Program-made: the position numbers and the translations under genes
In this document: positions 33,306 to 41,586 of the stretch, in pieces
Layout of the letters: each line of letters starts with the position of its first letter
Numbering within the stretch: position 1 is the stretch's first letter
Source of the DNA: Variovorax sp. V213
GTDB lineage: Bacteria; Pseudomonadota; Gammaproteobacteria; Burkholderiales; Burkholderiaceae_C
Reading direction: 5' to 3'
Length of the DNA stretch: 64,000 nucleotides
Assembly: GCF_041154455.1 (NCBI RefSeq)
Contig: NZ_AP028664.1
Span: forward strand, 186,001-250,000
Notes under the pieces: model-generated
Told to the model about the DNA's origin: nothing
The model's database searches: none
Seen by the model: only the letters and a program-made list of their open reading frames with translations

Positions 33306-33644
33306 ATGCGCACTTCCTTCAAGTTTCTTGCCCTTGGTTCCTTTGCCGCGCTCGCGGCGCTCGGTGCCGTCCATGCGTCGGCCGAGACGACTGACGGTTC
33401 GGACTATCACCCGTTGCAGATGAGTTCGCCCGAGAACCCCGACGTGCAGGCGGGCGCGATGGCCGCCGCGCGGCCAAGCGGCACCGAATCCATCGGCCAG
33501 TCGACCAGCGCGCCGGCCATGAACTCGACCATCCCGGTGTCCGATGTGCAGGCCGGTGCCTATGCGGCGTCGCACGCCACCGGCACCGAATCGATCGGGC
33601 AATCGACCTCGCTGCCGCTCGTGCAGTCGGCCAGCGGCGGCTGA
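33306..33644 (+). CDS. Small secreted protein with internal duplication
   Basis: A 112-residue exported protein. Residues 1-26 are a signal peptide (MRTSFKFLALGS, hydrophobic run, VHASA/ET). The mature part contains two copies of a unit beginning DVQAGA and ending GTESIGQSTS, separated by about ten residues. There are no Cys or metal motifs. The ATG at 33306 has CAGGAGCACACACC before it. It lies 118 bases after the kinase gene and may be a target of that two-component system. Function unknown. Confidence 0.75.
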   Translation: MRTSFKFLALGSFAALAALGAVHASAETTDGSDYHPLQMSSPENPDVQAGAMAAARPSGTESIGQSTSAPAMNSTIPVSDVQAGAYAASHATGTESIGQSTSLPLVQSASGG

Positions 33645-33660
33645 TCGGTGGCCGGAGACT

Positions 33661-34371
33661 TCAGTCGTCGTTGGTGTTGCTGAGCAGCACGCGGTAGATC
33701 ACCGCGCCGACGATCGCGCCCACGATGGGCGCGGCCCAGAAGAGCCACAGTTCCGACAGGGCGTATGACGGGCCGAACAGCGCCGGCCCCGTGCTGCGCG
33801 CCGGATTGACCGAGGTGTTGGTCACCGGAATGGAGACCAGGTGAATCAGCGTGAGGCACAGGCCGATGGCCAGGCCCGCGAAGCCGCCGGCCGCGCGCCT
33901 GGCGGTGGATCCGAGGATCACGATCAGGAACACCGCGGTCATCACCACCTCGCACACCAGCGCGGCGGTCATGCCGTACTTGCCGGGCGAGTGCTCGCCA
34001 TAGCCGTTGGTGGCAAAGCCGCCGACGTCGGCGCCGGGCTTGCCGGTTGCAATCAGGTAGAGCACGCCGGCCGCGGCAATGGCGCCCAGCACTTGCGCAA
34101 CGATGTAGCCCGCGAGCTGCGAGGCCTTGAACCGCCCCGCGGCCGCGAGGCCGATCGACACGGCAGGGTTGAAGTGGCCGCCCGAGATGGGGCCGAGAGC
34201 ATAGGCCCCCGTTACCACCGTGAGGCCGAACGCCAGCGAGACGCCCAGGAAGCCGATGCCCAGGTTGTTGGGAAAGGCCGCCGCGAGGACGGCGCTTCCA
34301 CAGCCGCCCAGCGTGAGCCAGAAAGTACCTATGAACTCGGCCGACCACTTTTTGTAAGTGCTATGTTCCAT
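33661..34371 (-). CDS. aqpZ: Aquaporin Z
   Basis: Water channel of the inner membrane, 236 residues, six helices. Both pore motifs are intact: HFNPAVS (Asn68-Ala70) and SVNPARS (near residue 190), and the selectivity region has the usual Arg after the second NPA. The N-terminus carries GTFWLTLGGCGSAVLA, typical of AqpZ. It follows a 173-base upstream region with no clear operator. Single-gene unit, convergent with the secreted repeat protein. Confidence 0.96.
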   Translation of the reverse strand: MEHSTYKKWSAEFIGTFWLTLGGCGSAVLAAAFPNNLGIGFLGVSLAFGLTVVTGAYALGPISGGHFNPAVSIGLAAAGRFKASQLAGYIVAQVLGAIAAAGVLYLIATGKPGADVGGFATNGYGEHSPGKYGMTAALVCEVVMTAVFLIVILGSTARRAAGGFAGLAIGLCLTLIHLVSIPVTNTSVNPARSTGPALFGPSYALSELWLFWAAPIVGAIVGAVIYRVLLSNTNDD

Positions 34372-34544
34372 GCTGTTGCGTCCTGAAGTTGAGAAAAGTG
34401 CATGGCCTACCGGCCATCGTGCGGGCGGATTCTAGGAACGGAATACGCATGCGTCATGCATGTTGTTGCAGCTAACGGAACCTGTTCACAAATCGGCGGC
34501 CTTTTGTTTCTGACACGAGGCGTGCAAGAGGCTATTGGCCCTCA

Positions 34545-35555
34545 TCAAAGCGTGACGACGATCTTGCCGAACGCGCCGCGCGCGAGATGGTCGAGCGCAT
34601 CGGGCAGCTCGGCGAAGGCATAGCGTGCCGCGATCACGGGCTTGAGCGCATTGAGGTCGATGGCGCGCACCAGCTCTTCGAGCGCGCGCCGATGGCCCAC
34701 GCCGATGCCTTGCACCGCGATGCGGCCGAGCACCATCGCGTAGAACGATGCGCTCAGTGTCTCGCCGCCCAGCATGCCGATGATCGACACGCGGCCGCCC
34801 TGCGCCGTGGCCTGCAGCGAACGATCCAGATTCGGCCCGCTTGCGAGTTCGAGCACGTGGTCCGCGCCGCGGTCTTCGGTGAGCCGGCGCACTTCGGCCG
34901 GCCAGTCGCTGTCGCGCATCAGTACGTGTGTTGCGCCGAGCGCGAGCGTTTGCGCACGCTTGTCTTCGCTGCCCGAAACGACGATGGTGCGCGCGCCGTG
35001 CAGCCTTGCCAGCTGCAGGCCGAACAGCGCGACGCCGCCGGTGCCGTGGATCAGCACGGTCTGACCGGGACGCAGCGCGCCGGTCTCGGCCAGCGCGAAC
35101 CAGGCGGTGAGGCCGGCGCAGGGGAGCGTGCTCGCTTCGGCGAAGTCCAGCGTGGCCGGCGCCGCCACCGCCCCGGCCGCATCGAGAAGCACGTGCGAGG
35201 CCAGCATGCCCGGACCGGGCCCGCCGAGCAGCACGGCTCCTGTTGGCCACTGGCCGTCGATCCAGCCGCCCCAGAAGGTGTTGACCACGCGGTCGCCGAT
35301 GGCGAAGCGCTGCACGCCCGGGCCCGTGGCCACCACGGTGCCCGCCATGTCGGAGCCGGGCGTGAACGGCATGTCGAACTTCATGCCCATGCCGTCGCGG
35401 ACCATCAGGAGGTCGCGGTAGTTGAGCGACACCGCGCCCACCCGCACGAGGATCTGGCCCGGTCCGGGCGTGGGGAGCGGCTGTTGGACCTGCTCGAGCT
35501 GCTCGCGGCCGAAGGAAGAAAGTTGCCAGCGGCGAAGCGTTTGAGGTTCCTGCAT
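34545..35555 (-). CDS. MDR-type NAD(P)-dependent alcohol dehydrogenase/quinone reductase
   Basis: A 336-residue medium-chain reductase without zinc-ligand motifs, close to the quinone oxidoreductase/enoyl-reductase group. It has VSLNYRDLLMVRDGMG, PGSDMAGTVVATGPGV, LPCAGLTAWFAL, the nucleotide-binding VLIHGTGGVALFGLQLA, and the C-terminal AFGKIVVTL. The ATG at 35555 has AAGGAGTCC upstream. It is divergent from a LysR-type gene with a palindrome between, so the LysR protein probably regulates it. Substrate unknown. Confidence 0.88.
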   Translation of the reverse strand: MQEPQTLRRWQLSSFGREQLEQVQQPLPTPGPGQILVRVGAVSLNYRDLLMVRDGMGMKFDMPFTPGSDMAGTVVATGPGVQRFAIGDRVVNTFWGGWIDGQWPTGAVLLGGPGPGMLASHVLLDAAGAVAAPATLDFAEASTLPCAGLTAWFALAETGALRPGQTVLIHGTGGVALFGLQLARLHGARTIVVSGSEDKRAQTLALGATHVLMRDSDWPAEVRRLTEDRGADHVLELASGPNLDRSLQATAQGGRVSIIGMLGGETLSASFYAMVLGRIAVQGIGVGHRRALEELVRAIDLNALKPVIAARYAFAELPDALDHLARGAFGKIVVTL

Positions 35556-35612
35556 GAAAAAAGGACTCCTTCGAAAAAACAAGGGAGCCTTCATGCTATT
35601 GGCGACTTGGGT

Positions 35613-35630
35613 TATCCAGCGGTGGATAAT
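35613..35630. promoter_or_regulatory. Palindrome between the MDR and LysR genes
   Basis: TTATCCA-GCGG-TGGATAA, a 7-base perfect inverted repeat, in the 105-base divergent gap, 31 bases before the LysR start. It contains the T-N11-A-like ends common to LysR boxes. Likely binding site for the adjacent regulator. Confidence 0.6.
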
Positions 35631-35660
35631 TTTCAACTTCATGGTGCTGAAAAATATCCA

Positions 35661-36575
35661 ATGAGCCAACGTCTCCAAGGCATCGAAGAATTCGTCGCCG
35701 CGGTGGAGGCCGGCAGCTTTGCGCGTGCGGCAGAGCGGCTGCACGTCACGCGCTCAGCGGTGGCCAAGAGCATTGCGCGGCTCGAGGCGCGGCTGGGCAC
35801 GCGGCTCTTCTTGCGCACCACGCGTAGCCAGAGCCTCACGGAAGAAGGCCACGGCTTCTACGAGCGCTGCCGGCGCGCGCTGGCCGAACTCGATGCGGCG
35901 GAAGCCATGGCGGACGCCGCGCGCAGCACGGCCGCCGGGCTGGTGCGCCTGAGCATGCCGGCGATGCTCGGGCGCCTGAAGGTCGGGCCGCTGCTGCTCG
36001 CGCTGGCGCGCCGGCACCCCGGGCTTTCGCTGGAGCTTTCTTTCAACGACCGGCGCGTGGACCTGGCCGAAGAAGGCCTCGACCTCGCCATTCGAAGCGG
36101 CGAGCTGCCCGACAGCGCCGACCTGGTGGCGCGTCCGGTCGGCGTGCAATGGATGGTGCTGTGCGCCGCCCCCGCGTACCTTGCCGAGCGCGGGCGCCCC
36201 GCCGGCGTGGCCGAGCTCGGCGCTTCGGCGCACGAGGCGGTGCTCTACGCCCGCGACGGGCAGATCTCGCCCTGGCGCTTCCACGACGCCGACGGCCGGC
36301 TGGTCGAGATGGCGCCGCCTTCGCGGCTGCGCTGCGACAGCGCCGAGGTGCTGCTCGAAGCCGCCATCGGCGGCATGGGCCTGGCGCGCCTGCCGGCCTG
36401 GCTCGCGGCCGATGCGCTGGCCGCCGGCACGCTGGTGCGCGTGTTCGACGAGCCGCGGCCGTTCGGCTTCGAGCTCAACGTCATCCGTTCCCGCAGCCGC
36501 TACCTGCCCCACAAGACACGGGTGGTGGTCGACTGGCTGGCCGAGCACCTGCCGCCGCTTCTGGCGGCCCGCTGA
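35661..36575 (+). CDS. LysR family transcriptional regulator
   Basis: A 304-residue LysR-type regulator. The N-terminal helix-turn-helix reads FARAAERLHVTRSAVAKSIARLE, and the C-terminal type-2 periplasmic-binding fold starts near residue 90 (LVRLSMPAMLGRLKVGPLL). It is divergent from the MDR-type reductase and most likely controls it. The ATG at 35661 lies after a AAAAATATCCA stretch with a weak ribosome-binding site. Inducer unknown. Confidence 0.9.
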   Translation: MSQRLQGIEEFVAAVEAGSFARAAERLHVTRSAVAKSIARLEARLGTRLFLRTTRSQSLTEEGHGFYERCRRALAELDAAEAMADAARSTAAGLVRLSMPAMLGRLKVGPLLLALARRHPGLSLELSFNDRRVDLAEEGLDLAIRSGELPDSADLVARPVGVQWMVLCAAPAYLAERGRPAGVAELGASAHEAVLYARDGQISPWRFHDADGRLVEMAPPSRLRCDSAEVLLEAAIGGMGLARLPAWLAADALAAGTLVRVFDEPRPFGFELNVIRSRSRYLPHKTRVVVDWLAEHLPPLLAAR

Positions 36576-36640
36576 GCGGCTTTGCCCGCTATCCTGCGGC
36601 CTGGGTCTTTCCAATAAAACCATTTGCAGGAGAAGAACGC

Positions 36641-37684
36641 ATGCGCCCCTTTGCCACCAGGACTGCCGCGGCGCTTGCCGCATGCGCGGGCGCCGTGACG
36701 GTCTTCCTTTCTCCGGGCGCCGCGGCGCAGGGCACGGTGAACGCGCTCTGCAGCACCGATGCGGGCTGGTGCGAAGCGGCTGCCGCGGCCTTCACGCGCG
36801 AGACCGGCATCAAGGTGCAGCAGGCGCACAAGGGCACCGGAGAAATCGGCGCCCAGTTGCGCGCCGAGGCGGCCAACCCCAAGACCGACATCTGGTGGGG
36901 CGGCACCGGAGACCCGTTCCTGCAGGCCGCCGAGCAGGGCCTGCTCGAGCCCTACCGGCCGGCGTACATCAACGACCTGCACGACTGGGCAGTGCGCCAG
37001 TACGCCATGTCGCAGAACATGGTGGGCGGCTTCTACACCAGCGCCATCGGCTTCGGCTTCAACACCGACCTGCTCAAGAAAAAGAAGCTGCCCGAACCCA
37101 AGTGCTGGGCCGACCTGGTCAAGCCCGAGTACAGGGGCGAGATCGAGATCTCGCATCCGGCCACGAGCGGTACGGCCTACACCATCATCGCGGGCCTGGT
37201 GCAGCAGATGGGCGAAGACGCGGCTTTCGACTACCTCAAGAAGCTGCATCGCAACGTCACCAGCTACACCCGCAGCGGCCAGGCGCAGGCGCCCAACGTG
37301 GCCAAGGGCGAGGTGGCGATCGGCGTGAGCTTCATCTTCGGCTTCGAGCGCTGGCGATACGACAAATTTCCGGTGAAGACGGCCGCGCCCTGCGAAGGCA
37401 CCGGCTACGAGGTGGGCGGCATCGCGCTGGTCAAGGGCGCTCGCAACAAGGAGAATGCCAGGCGCTACTACGACTGGCTCATGAGCCCGGCGGGCCAGGC
37501 GATCGGCGGCCAGGCCGGCAGCCTGCAGTCGCCCGCCAACAAGACCTTCAAGCCCGATGCGCGCATTCCGTCGATGAGCGACGTGAAGCTCATCAAGTAC
37601 GACTTCGAGAAATACGGCAAGGCCGCCGAGCGCAAGCGGCTGATCGACCGCTGGACCCGCGAGGTCGAGTCGCAACCGAGATAG
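36641..37684 (+). CDS. ABC transporter substrate-binding protein, Fe(III)/AEP type
   Basis: Periplasmic binding protein, 347 residues, of the FbpA/AfuA/2-aminoethylphosphonate-like group. The signal peptide ends AAAQ/G near residue 29. Segments VNALCSTDAGWCEAAAAAF, KTDIWWGGTGDPF and SHPATSGTAYTIIAGLVQQM are typical. The Tyr ligands of the iron-binding proteins are not in an obvious pair, so the ligand may not be iron. The ATG at 36641 has CAGGAGAAGAACGC upstream. No permease or ATPase gene is nearby, so it is an orphan. Confidence 0.85.
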   Translation: MRPFATRTAAALAACAGAVTVFLSPGAAAQGTVNALCSTDAGWCEAAAAAFTRETGIKVQQAHKGTGEIGAQLRAEAANPKTDIWWGGTGDPFLQAAEQGLLEPYRPAYINDLHDWAVRQYAMSQNMVGGFYTSAIGFGFNTDLLKKKKLPEPKCWADLVKPEYRGEIEISHPATSGTAYTIIAGLVQQMGEDAAFDYLKKLHRNVTSYTRSGQAQAPNVAKGEVAIGVSFIFGFERWRYDKFPVKTAAPCEGTGYEVGGIALVKGARNKENARRYYDWLMSPAGQAIGGQAGSLQSPANKTFKPDARIPSMSDVKLIKYDFEKYGKAAERKRLIDRWTREVESQPR

Positions 37685-37824
37685 CTCGAAACAGGCGCCA
37701 TAGGCGCGCTTGCGGCAGGTATTGTTTTTCGGGGCGGAAGCCCCAACTCGCAGAGTTGATAAGCCGAACGCGCCCCGGCGGCCGGCCGGCTTAGAATTTT
37801 TCAGTTCGACATTTCTTCTTTCCC

Positions 37825-39870
37825 ATGGCTGATTCCTCCAACACGAAACTCCCGTTCCAGGCTGAAGTTGCACAACTGCTGCACCTCGTCACCCATGCGT
37901 TGTATTCCAACAAGGAAATCTTCCTGCGCGAGCTGGTCTCGAACGCTTCGGACGCCTGCGACAAGCTGCGCTTCGAGGCCATCGACCATCCCGCGCTGTA
38001 TGAAGACCAGCCCAACCTGGACGTGCGCCTCAGCTTCGACAAGGCCGCGCGCACCATCACCATCACCGACAAGGGCATCGGCCTGTCGCGCCAGGAAGCC
38101 ATCGACAACCTCGGCACCATCGCCAAGAGTGGTACCAAGGACTTCATGAGCAAGCTCAGCGGGGACCAGAAGGCCGACGCGCAACTCATCGGCCAGTTCG
38201 GCGTGGGCTTCTATTCGGGCTTCATCGTGGCCGACAAGATCACGGTCGAGTCGCGCCGCGCGGGCCTGCCGCCCGAGCAGGGCGTGCGCTGGGCGAGCGC
38301 CGGCGCGGGCGACTTCGATGTGGCCGACATCACGCGGGCCGAGCGCGGCACCAGCATCACGCTGCACCTGCGCGACGACGCCGACGAATACCTCAACGCC
38401 TGGAAGCTCAAGCAGATCGTCGGCAAGTATTCCGACCACATCTCGCTGCCCATCCTCATGGAAAAAGAGGAATGGAAGGAAGGCGAGAACGACCAGCCCG
38501 GCGACATGGTCAAGACCGGCGAATGGGAAACGGTCAACAAGGCCAACGCCCTCTGGAGCCGCAACAAGAAGGACATCACGCCCGAACAGTACGAAGAGTT
38601 CTACAAGACCATCAGCCACGACTACGAGGCGCCGCTCGCCTGGAGCCACAACCGGGTGGAGGGCAGCACCGAGTACACGCAGCTGCTCTACGTTCCGTCG
38701 AAGGCTCCGTTCGACCTGTGGAACCGCGAAAAGAGCGCGGGCGTCAAGCTCTACGTGAAGCGCGTCTTCATCATGGACGATGCCGAGGCGCTGCTGCCGA
38801 GCTACCTGCGCTTCGTGAAGGGCGTGATCGACTCGTCCGACCTGCCGCTCAACGTGAGCCGCGAACTGCTGCAGGAAAGCCGCGACGTGAAGGCCATCCG
38901 CGAGGGCAGCACCAAGCGCGTGCTCTCCATGCTCGAAGACCTGGCGAAAAAGCAGAAGACCGCACCCGAAAGCGCCGAAGGCAAGATCGACGTCGGCTCC
39001 GGGGAATCGGTGCCCGCGCCCGATCCGACCGAGGTCGCGGCCGACGTCACCGACGTGGTCGACAAGAAAGCCATGCCGGCTGCCGAGGCGGCGGCCGAGT
39101 ACGCCGACGAATCGGGCAAGTACGCCAGGTTCTATGCCGAGTTCGGTGCCGTGCTGAAGGAAGGCCTGGGCGAGGACTTCGGCAACCGCGACCGTATCGC
39201 CAAGCTGCTGCGCTTTGCTTCCACCACCAGCGACGCGGTGAGCGTGAGCTTTGCCGACTACAAGGCGCGCATGAAGGAAGGCCAGGACGCGATCTACTAC
39301 ATCACGGCCGACACGCTCGCTGCCGCCAAGAACAGCCCGCAGCTCGAGGTCTTCAAGAAGAAGGGCATCGAGGTGTTGCTCATGACCGACCGCGTCGACG
39401 AGTGGGCGCTCAACTACCTCACCGAGTTCGACGGCACGCCTTTGCAGAGCGTGGCCAAGGGCGCGGTCGATCTCGGCAAGCTGCAGGACGAGGCCGAGAA
39501 GAAAGCCGCCGAGGAAGCCGCCGAGTCCTTCAAGCCGCTGCTCGAGAAGCTCAAGGAAGCCCTCAAGGACAAGGCCGAGGACGTGCGCGTGACCACGCGG
39601 CTGGTCGATTCGCCCGCCTGCCTCGTGGTGCAGGACGGCGGCATGAGCACGCAGCTCGCGCGCATGCTCAAGCAGGCCGGCCAGCCGGCACCCGACCTCA
39701 AGCCGGTGCTTGAAGTGAACGCCGAGCACGCGCTGGTGAAGAAGCTCGATGGCTCGGCGCATTTCGACGACCTTGCCAACATCCTGTTCGACCAGGCGCT
39801 CCTGGCCGAAGGCGGCCTGCCGGCCGACCCCGCGGCCTACGTGAGGCGCGTGAACGCGCTGCTGGTGTGA
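37825..39870 (+). CDS. htpG: Molecular chaperone HtpG (Hsp90)
   Basis: Bacterial Hsp90, 681 residues, ATP-dependent chaperone in the cytoplasm. N-terminal GHKL motifs: LVSNASDACDKL, DKGIGLSRQEAI, GQFGVGFYSGF and RGTSITLHL. The middle and C-terminal domains follow in the usual order. It is about 55 residues longer than the E. coli protein (624). Much of this is an Ala/acidic insert near residues 375-430 between EDLAKKQK and YARFYAEFG. A TAGAAT box lies about 25 bases upstream; a sigma-32 type promoter is not convincing. It overlaps the next gene by four bases (GTGA). Confidence 0.96.
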   Translation: MADSSNTKLPFQAEVAQLLHLVTHALYSNKEIFLRELVSNASDACDKLRFEAIDHPALYEDQPNLDVRLSFDKAARTITITDKGIGLSRQEAIDNLGTIAKSGTKDFMSKLSGDQKADAQLIGQFGVGFYSGFIVADKITVESRRAGLPPEQGVRWASAGAGDFDVADITRAERGTSITLHLRDDADEYLNAWKLKQIVGKYSDHISLPILMEKEEWKEGENDQPGDMVKTGEWETVNKANALWSRNKKDITPEQYEEFYKTISHDYEAPLAWSHNRVEGSTEYTQLLYVPSKAPFDLWNREKSAGVKLYVKRVFIMDDAEALLPSYLRFVKGVIDSSDLPLNVSRELLQESRDVKAIREGSTKRVLSMLEDLAKKQKTAPESAEGKIDVGSGESVPAPDPTEVAADVTDVVDKKAMPAAEAAAEYADESGKYARFYAEFGAVLKEGLGEDFGNRDRIAKLLRFASTTSDAVSVSFADYKARMKEGQDAIYYITADTLAAAKNSPQLEVFKKKGIEVLLMTDRVDEWALNYLTEFDGTPLQSVAKGAVDLGKLQDEAEKKAAEEAAESFKPLLEKLKEALKDKAEDVRVTTRLVDSPACLVVQDGGMSTQLARMLKQAGQPAPDLKPVLEVNAEHALVKKLDGSAHFDDLANILFDQALLAEGGLPADPAAYVRRVNALLV

Positions 39871-40481
39871 GCCCCCGGCCGCGCACCGCTCGCGCAACAG
39901 CCGCCGCCGCTGTGGCGGTGCCGCTGTTGCTCCTGGTGGGCGGCTGTTCGCACTATCACATCGGCATTCCGCTGGTGCCGGGGCTCTCGCTGGGTCTTGG
40001 CGCCACCAAGGACGGCAATTTCTCCGTCGGGCTCAACACCGGCTGGGGCCCGCTCGGCGCGGGCGTGGCGGTCAACAACACCGGTGTGGTGGCCGGCACC
40101 GCGGGCGTGGGTGTCGGCGTCGGCATCGGGCCGATCGGCACCGGCGTCGGCGTCGGCAAGAGCGTGGTGCTGCACGACCCCAATGCAGGGAAAGCCGGGT
40201 ACGCGCCGGCGGGCGGCGCCGCACCAGTCACCACGGCGGCGATCGGGGCCACGGTCCCGGTATCCGGTACGTCCGGCATCACCGGCGTGGCTCCCGTGGC
40301 GACCATTCCGCCCGCGGCGCCGGTCACGGTCACCAAGGGGGGCGCGACCAGGCCGGCCGCCGCCGCACCGCAGGCAGCGCCGCAGCTTTCGTCGGTGCGC
40401 GTGTCTTACCGCACGCCGGCCGACGCCGCGGCCCTTCCGGCCGGCAGCCTCGGCACGCCGGGCAATCCCGTCGCGCCTTGA
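39867..40481 (+). CDS. Glycine/valine-rich lipoprotein of unknown function
   Basis: A 204-residue lipoprotein. The N-terminal signal ends LLLLVGGC, a good lipobox with Cys near residue 27. It continues with SHYHIGIPLVPGLSLGLG, a Gly/Val-rich run with GVGVGVGIGPIGTGVGVG and a Pro/Ala/Thr-rich C-terminal half. The composition suggests a beta-rich or glycine-zipper segment. The start is GTG at 39867, four bases before the htpG stop ends, so it is translationally coupled to htpG; this placement with a chaperone is not explained. Confidence 0.72.
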   Translation: MSPRPRTARATAAAAVAVPLLLLVGGCSHYHIGIPLVPGLSLGLGATKDGNFSVGLNTGWGPLGAGVAVNNTGVVAGTAGVGVGVGIGPIGTGVGVGKSVVLHDPNAGKAGYAPAGGAAPVTTAAIGATVPVSGTSGITGVAPVATIPPAAPVTVTKGGATRPAAAAPQAAPQLSSVRVSYRTPADAAALPAGSLGTPGNPVAP

Positions 40482-40509
40482 TGGCATTCCTGGCTACTGC
40501 GCCAGTCGT

Positions 40510-41553
40510 TCAGGCGTACAGCGGCTCTTCCGCCATCTGCTCGCACTGCTCCTGCAGTACGAGGATCTGGCCCTTCCAGTAGTCGCTGGAGCCGAACCAC
40601 GGAAAGTTGATCGGAAAGATGGGGTCTTCCCAGCGCCGGGCCAGCCAGGCGCTGTAGTGGATGAGCCGCAAGGTGCGCAGCGGCTCGATCAGCGCGAGTT
40701 CGCGGCGGTCGAATTCGCGGAACTGCTCGTAACCGTCGAGCAGGCCCGAGAGCTGCGCGGTGCGCTGCGCGCGTTCGCCCGACAGCAGCATCCACAGGTC
40801 CTGCACCGCGAAGCCGGTGCGCGCATCGTCGAGGTCGACGAAATGCGGGCCACCGCCCGGCCGGTCGGTGGGCGTCCACAAAATGTTGCCCGGGTGCACA
40901 TCGCCGTGCAGCCGCAGCTTGCGCGGCTGGAACTCGGAAGCGGGGGCGTTCACCGCCAGCGCCGTGGCGGCAATCATGTCCAGCGCCTCGTTGCAGGCCT
41001 TTTCCCAGTCGCGCTGCACGTCGAGCGGCACCTTGTCGTGGCCCAGCAGCCAGTCGCGCGAGGCGATGCCGAAGGTCTGCAGGTCGAGCGGAGGCCGGGC
41101 CTCGAAGGGCTTGGCGCCGCCCACGGTATGGATGCGCGCGAGAAATCGGCCAACCCATTCGAGCACTTCGAAATCGTCGAGCTCCGGCGCGCGGCCGCCG
41201 CGATACGGGCTCACGCTGAACGCGAAGCCGCCGTGGCGGTGCAGGGTGGTGCCGTCGAAGGCCAGCGGCGCGACGGCGGGCACTTCGGCCGCTGCCAATT
41301 CGAGCGAGAAGCCGTGCTCTTCCAGGATCTCCGCCTCGCTCCAGCGTTCGGGGCGGTAGAACTTGACCACCACGGCCGGATGCGGATCCGGGTCTTCCAG
41401 GAACACCTGGTAGACCCGGTTCTCATAGGAGTTCAGGCCGGTGAGCCGGCCATCGCCGTGCAGGCCGAGCGTCGCGAGCGCGTCGAGCACCACGTCGGGC
41501 GTGAGGCTCTCGTAAGGATGTGTGTTGGCGGGCGCAGCGGGGGAGAGGGTCAT
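40510..41553 (-). CDS. srkA: Stress response kinase A (SrkA/YihE family)
   Basis: APH-type protein kinase family, 347 residues (E. coli SrkA 328). It has NSYENRVYQV, the glycine-rich part; KFYRPERW with the ATP-site Lys; LHGDVHPGNILW with the catalytic Asp and Asn; and HFVDLDDARTG with the metal-binding Asp. SrkA counteracts MazE/MazF-type death in E. coli under stress. The gene is convergent with the lipoprotein gene and starts at an ATG with no strong ribosome-binding site. Confidence 0.9.
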   Translation of the reverse strand: MTLSPAAPANTHPYESLTPDVVLDALATLGLHGDGRLTGLNSYENRVYQVFLEDPDPHPAVVVKFYRPERWSEAEILEEHGFSLELAAAEVPAVAPLAFDGTTLHRHGGFAFSVSPYRGGRAPELDDFEVLEWVGRFLARIHTVGGAKPFEARPPLDLQTFGIASRDWLLGHDKVPLDVQRDWEKACNEALDMIAATALAVNAPASEFQPRKLRLHGDVHPGNILWTPTDRPGGGPHFVDLDDARTGFAVQDLWMLLSGERAQRTAQLSGLLDGYEQFREFDRRELALIEPLRTLRLIHYSAWLARRWEDPIFPINFPWFGSSDYWKGQILVLQEQCEQMAEEPLYA

Positions 41554-41586
41554 GCAGCGATTGTCGCTACACGGGCCCTCGCGGCG

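Noticed and set aside
37685..37824. Possible sigma-32 heat-shock promoter upstream of htpG (GTTGATA ... CGCCCCGG).
   Set aside because: Matches to CTTGAA and CCCCAT are partial and the spacing is not convincing; a TAGAAT box could serve ordinary sigma-70.
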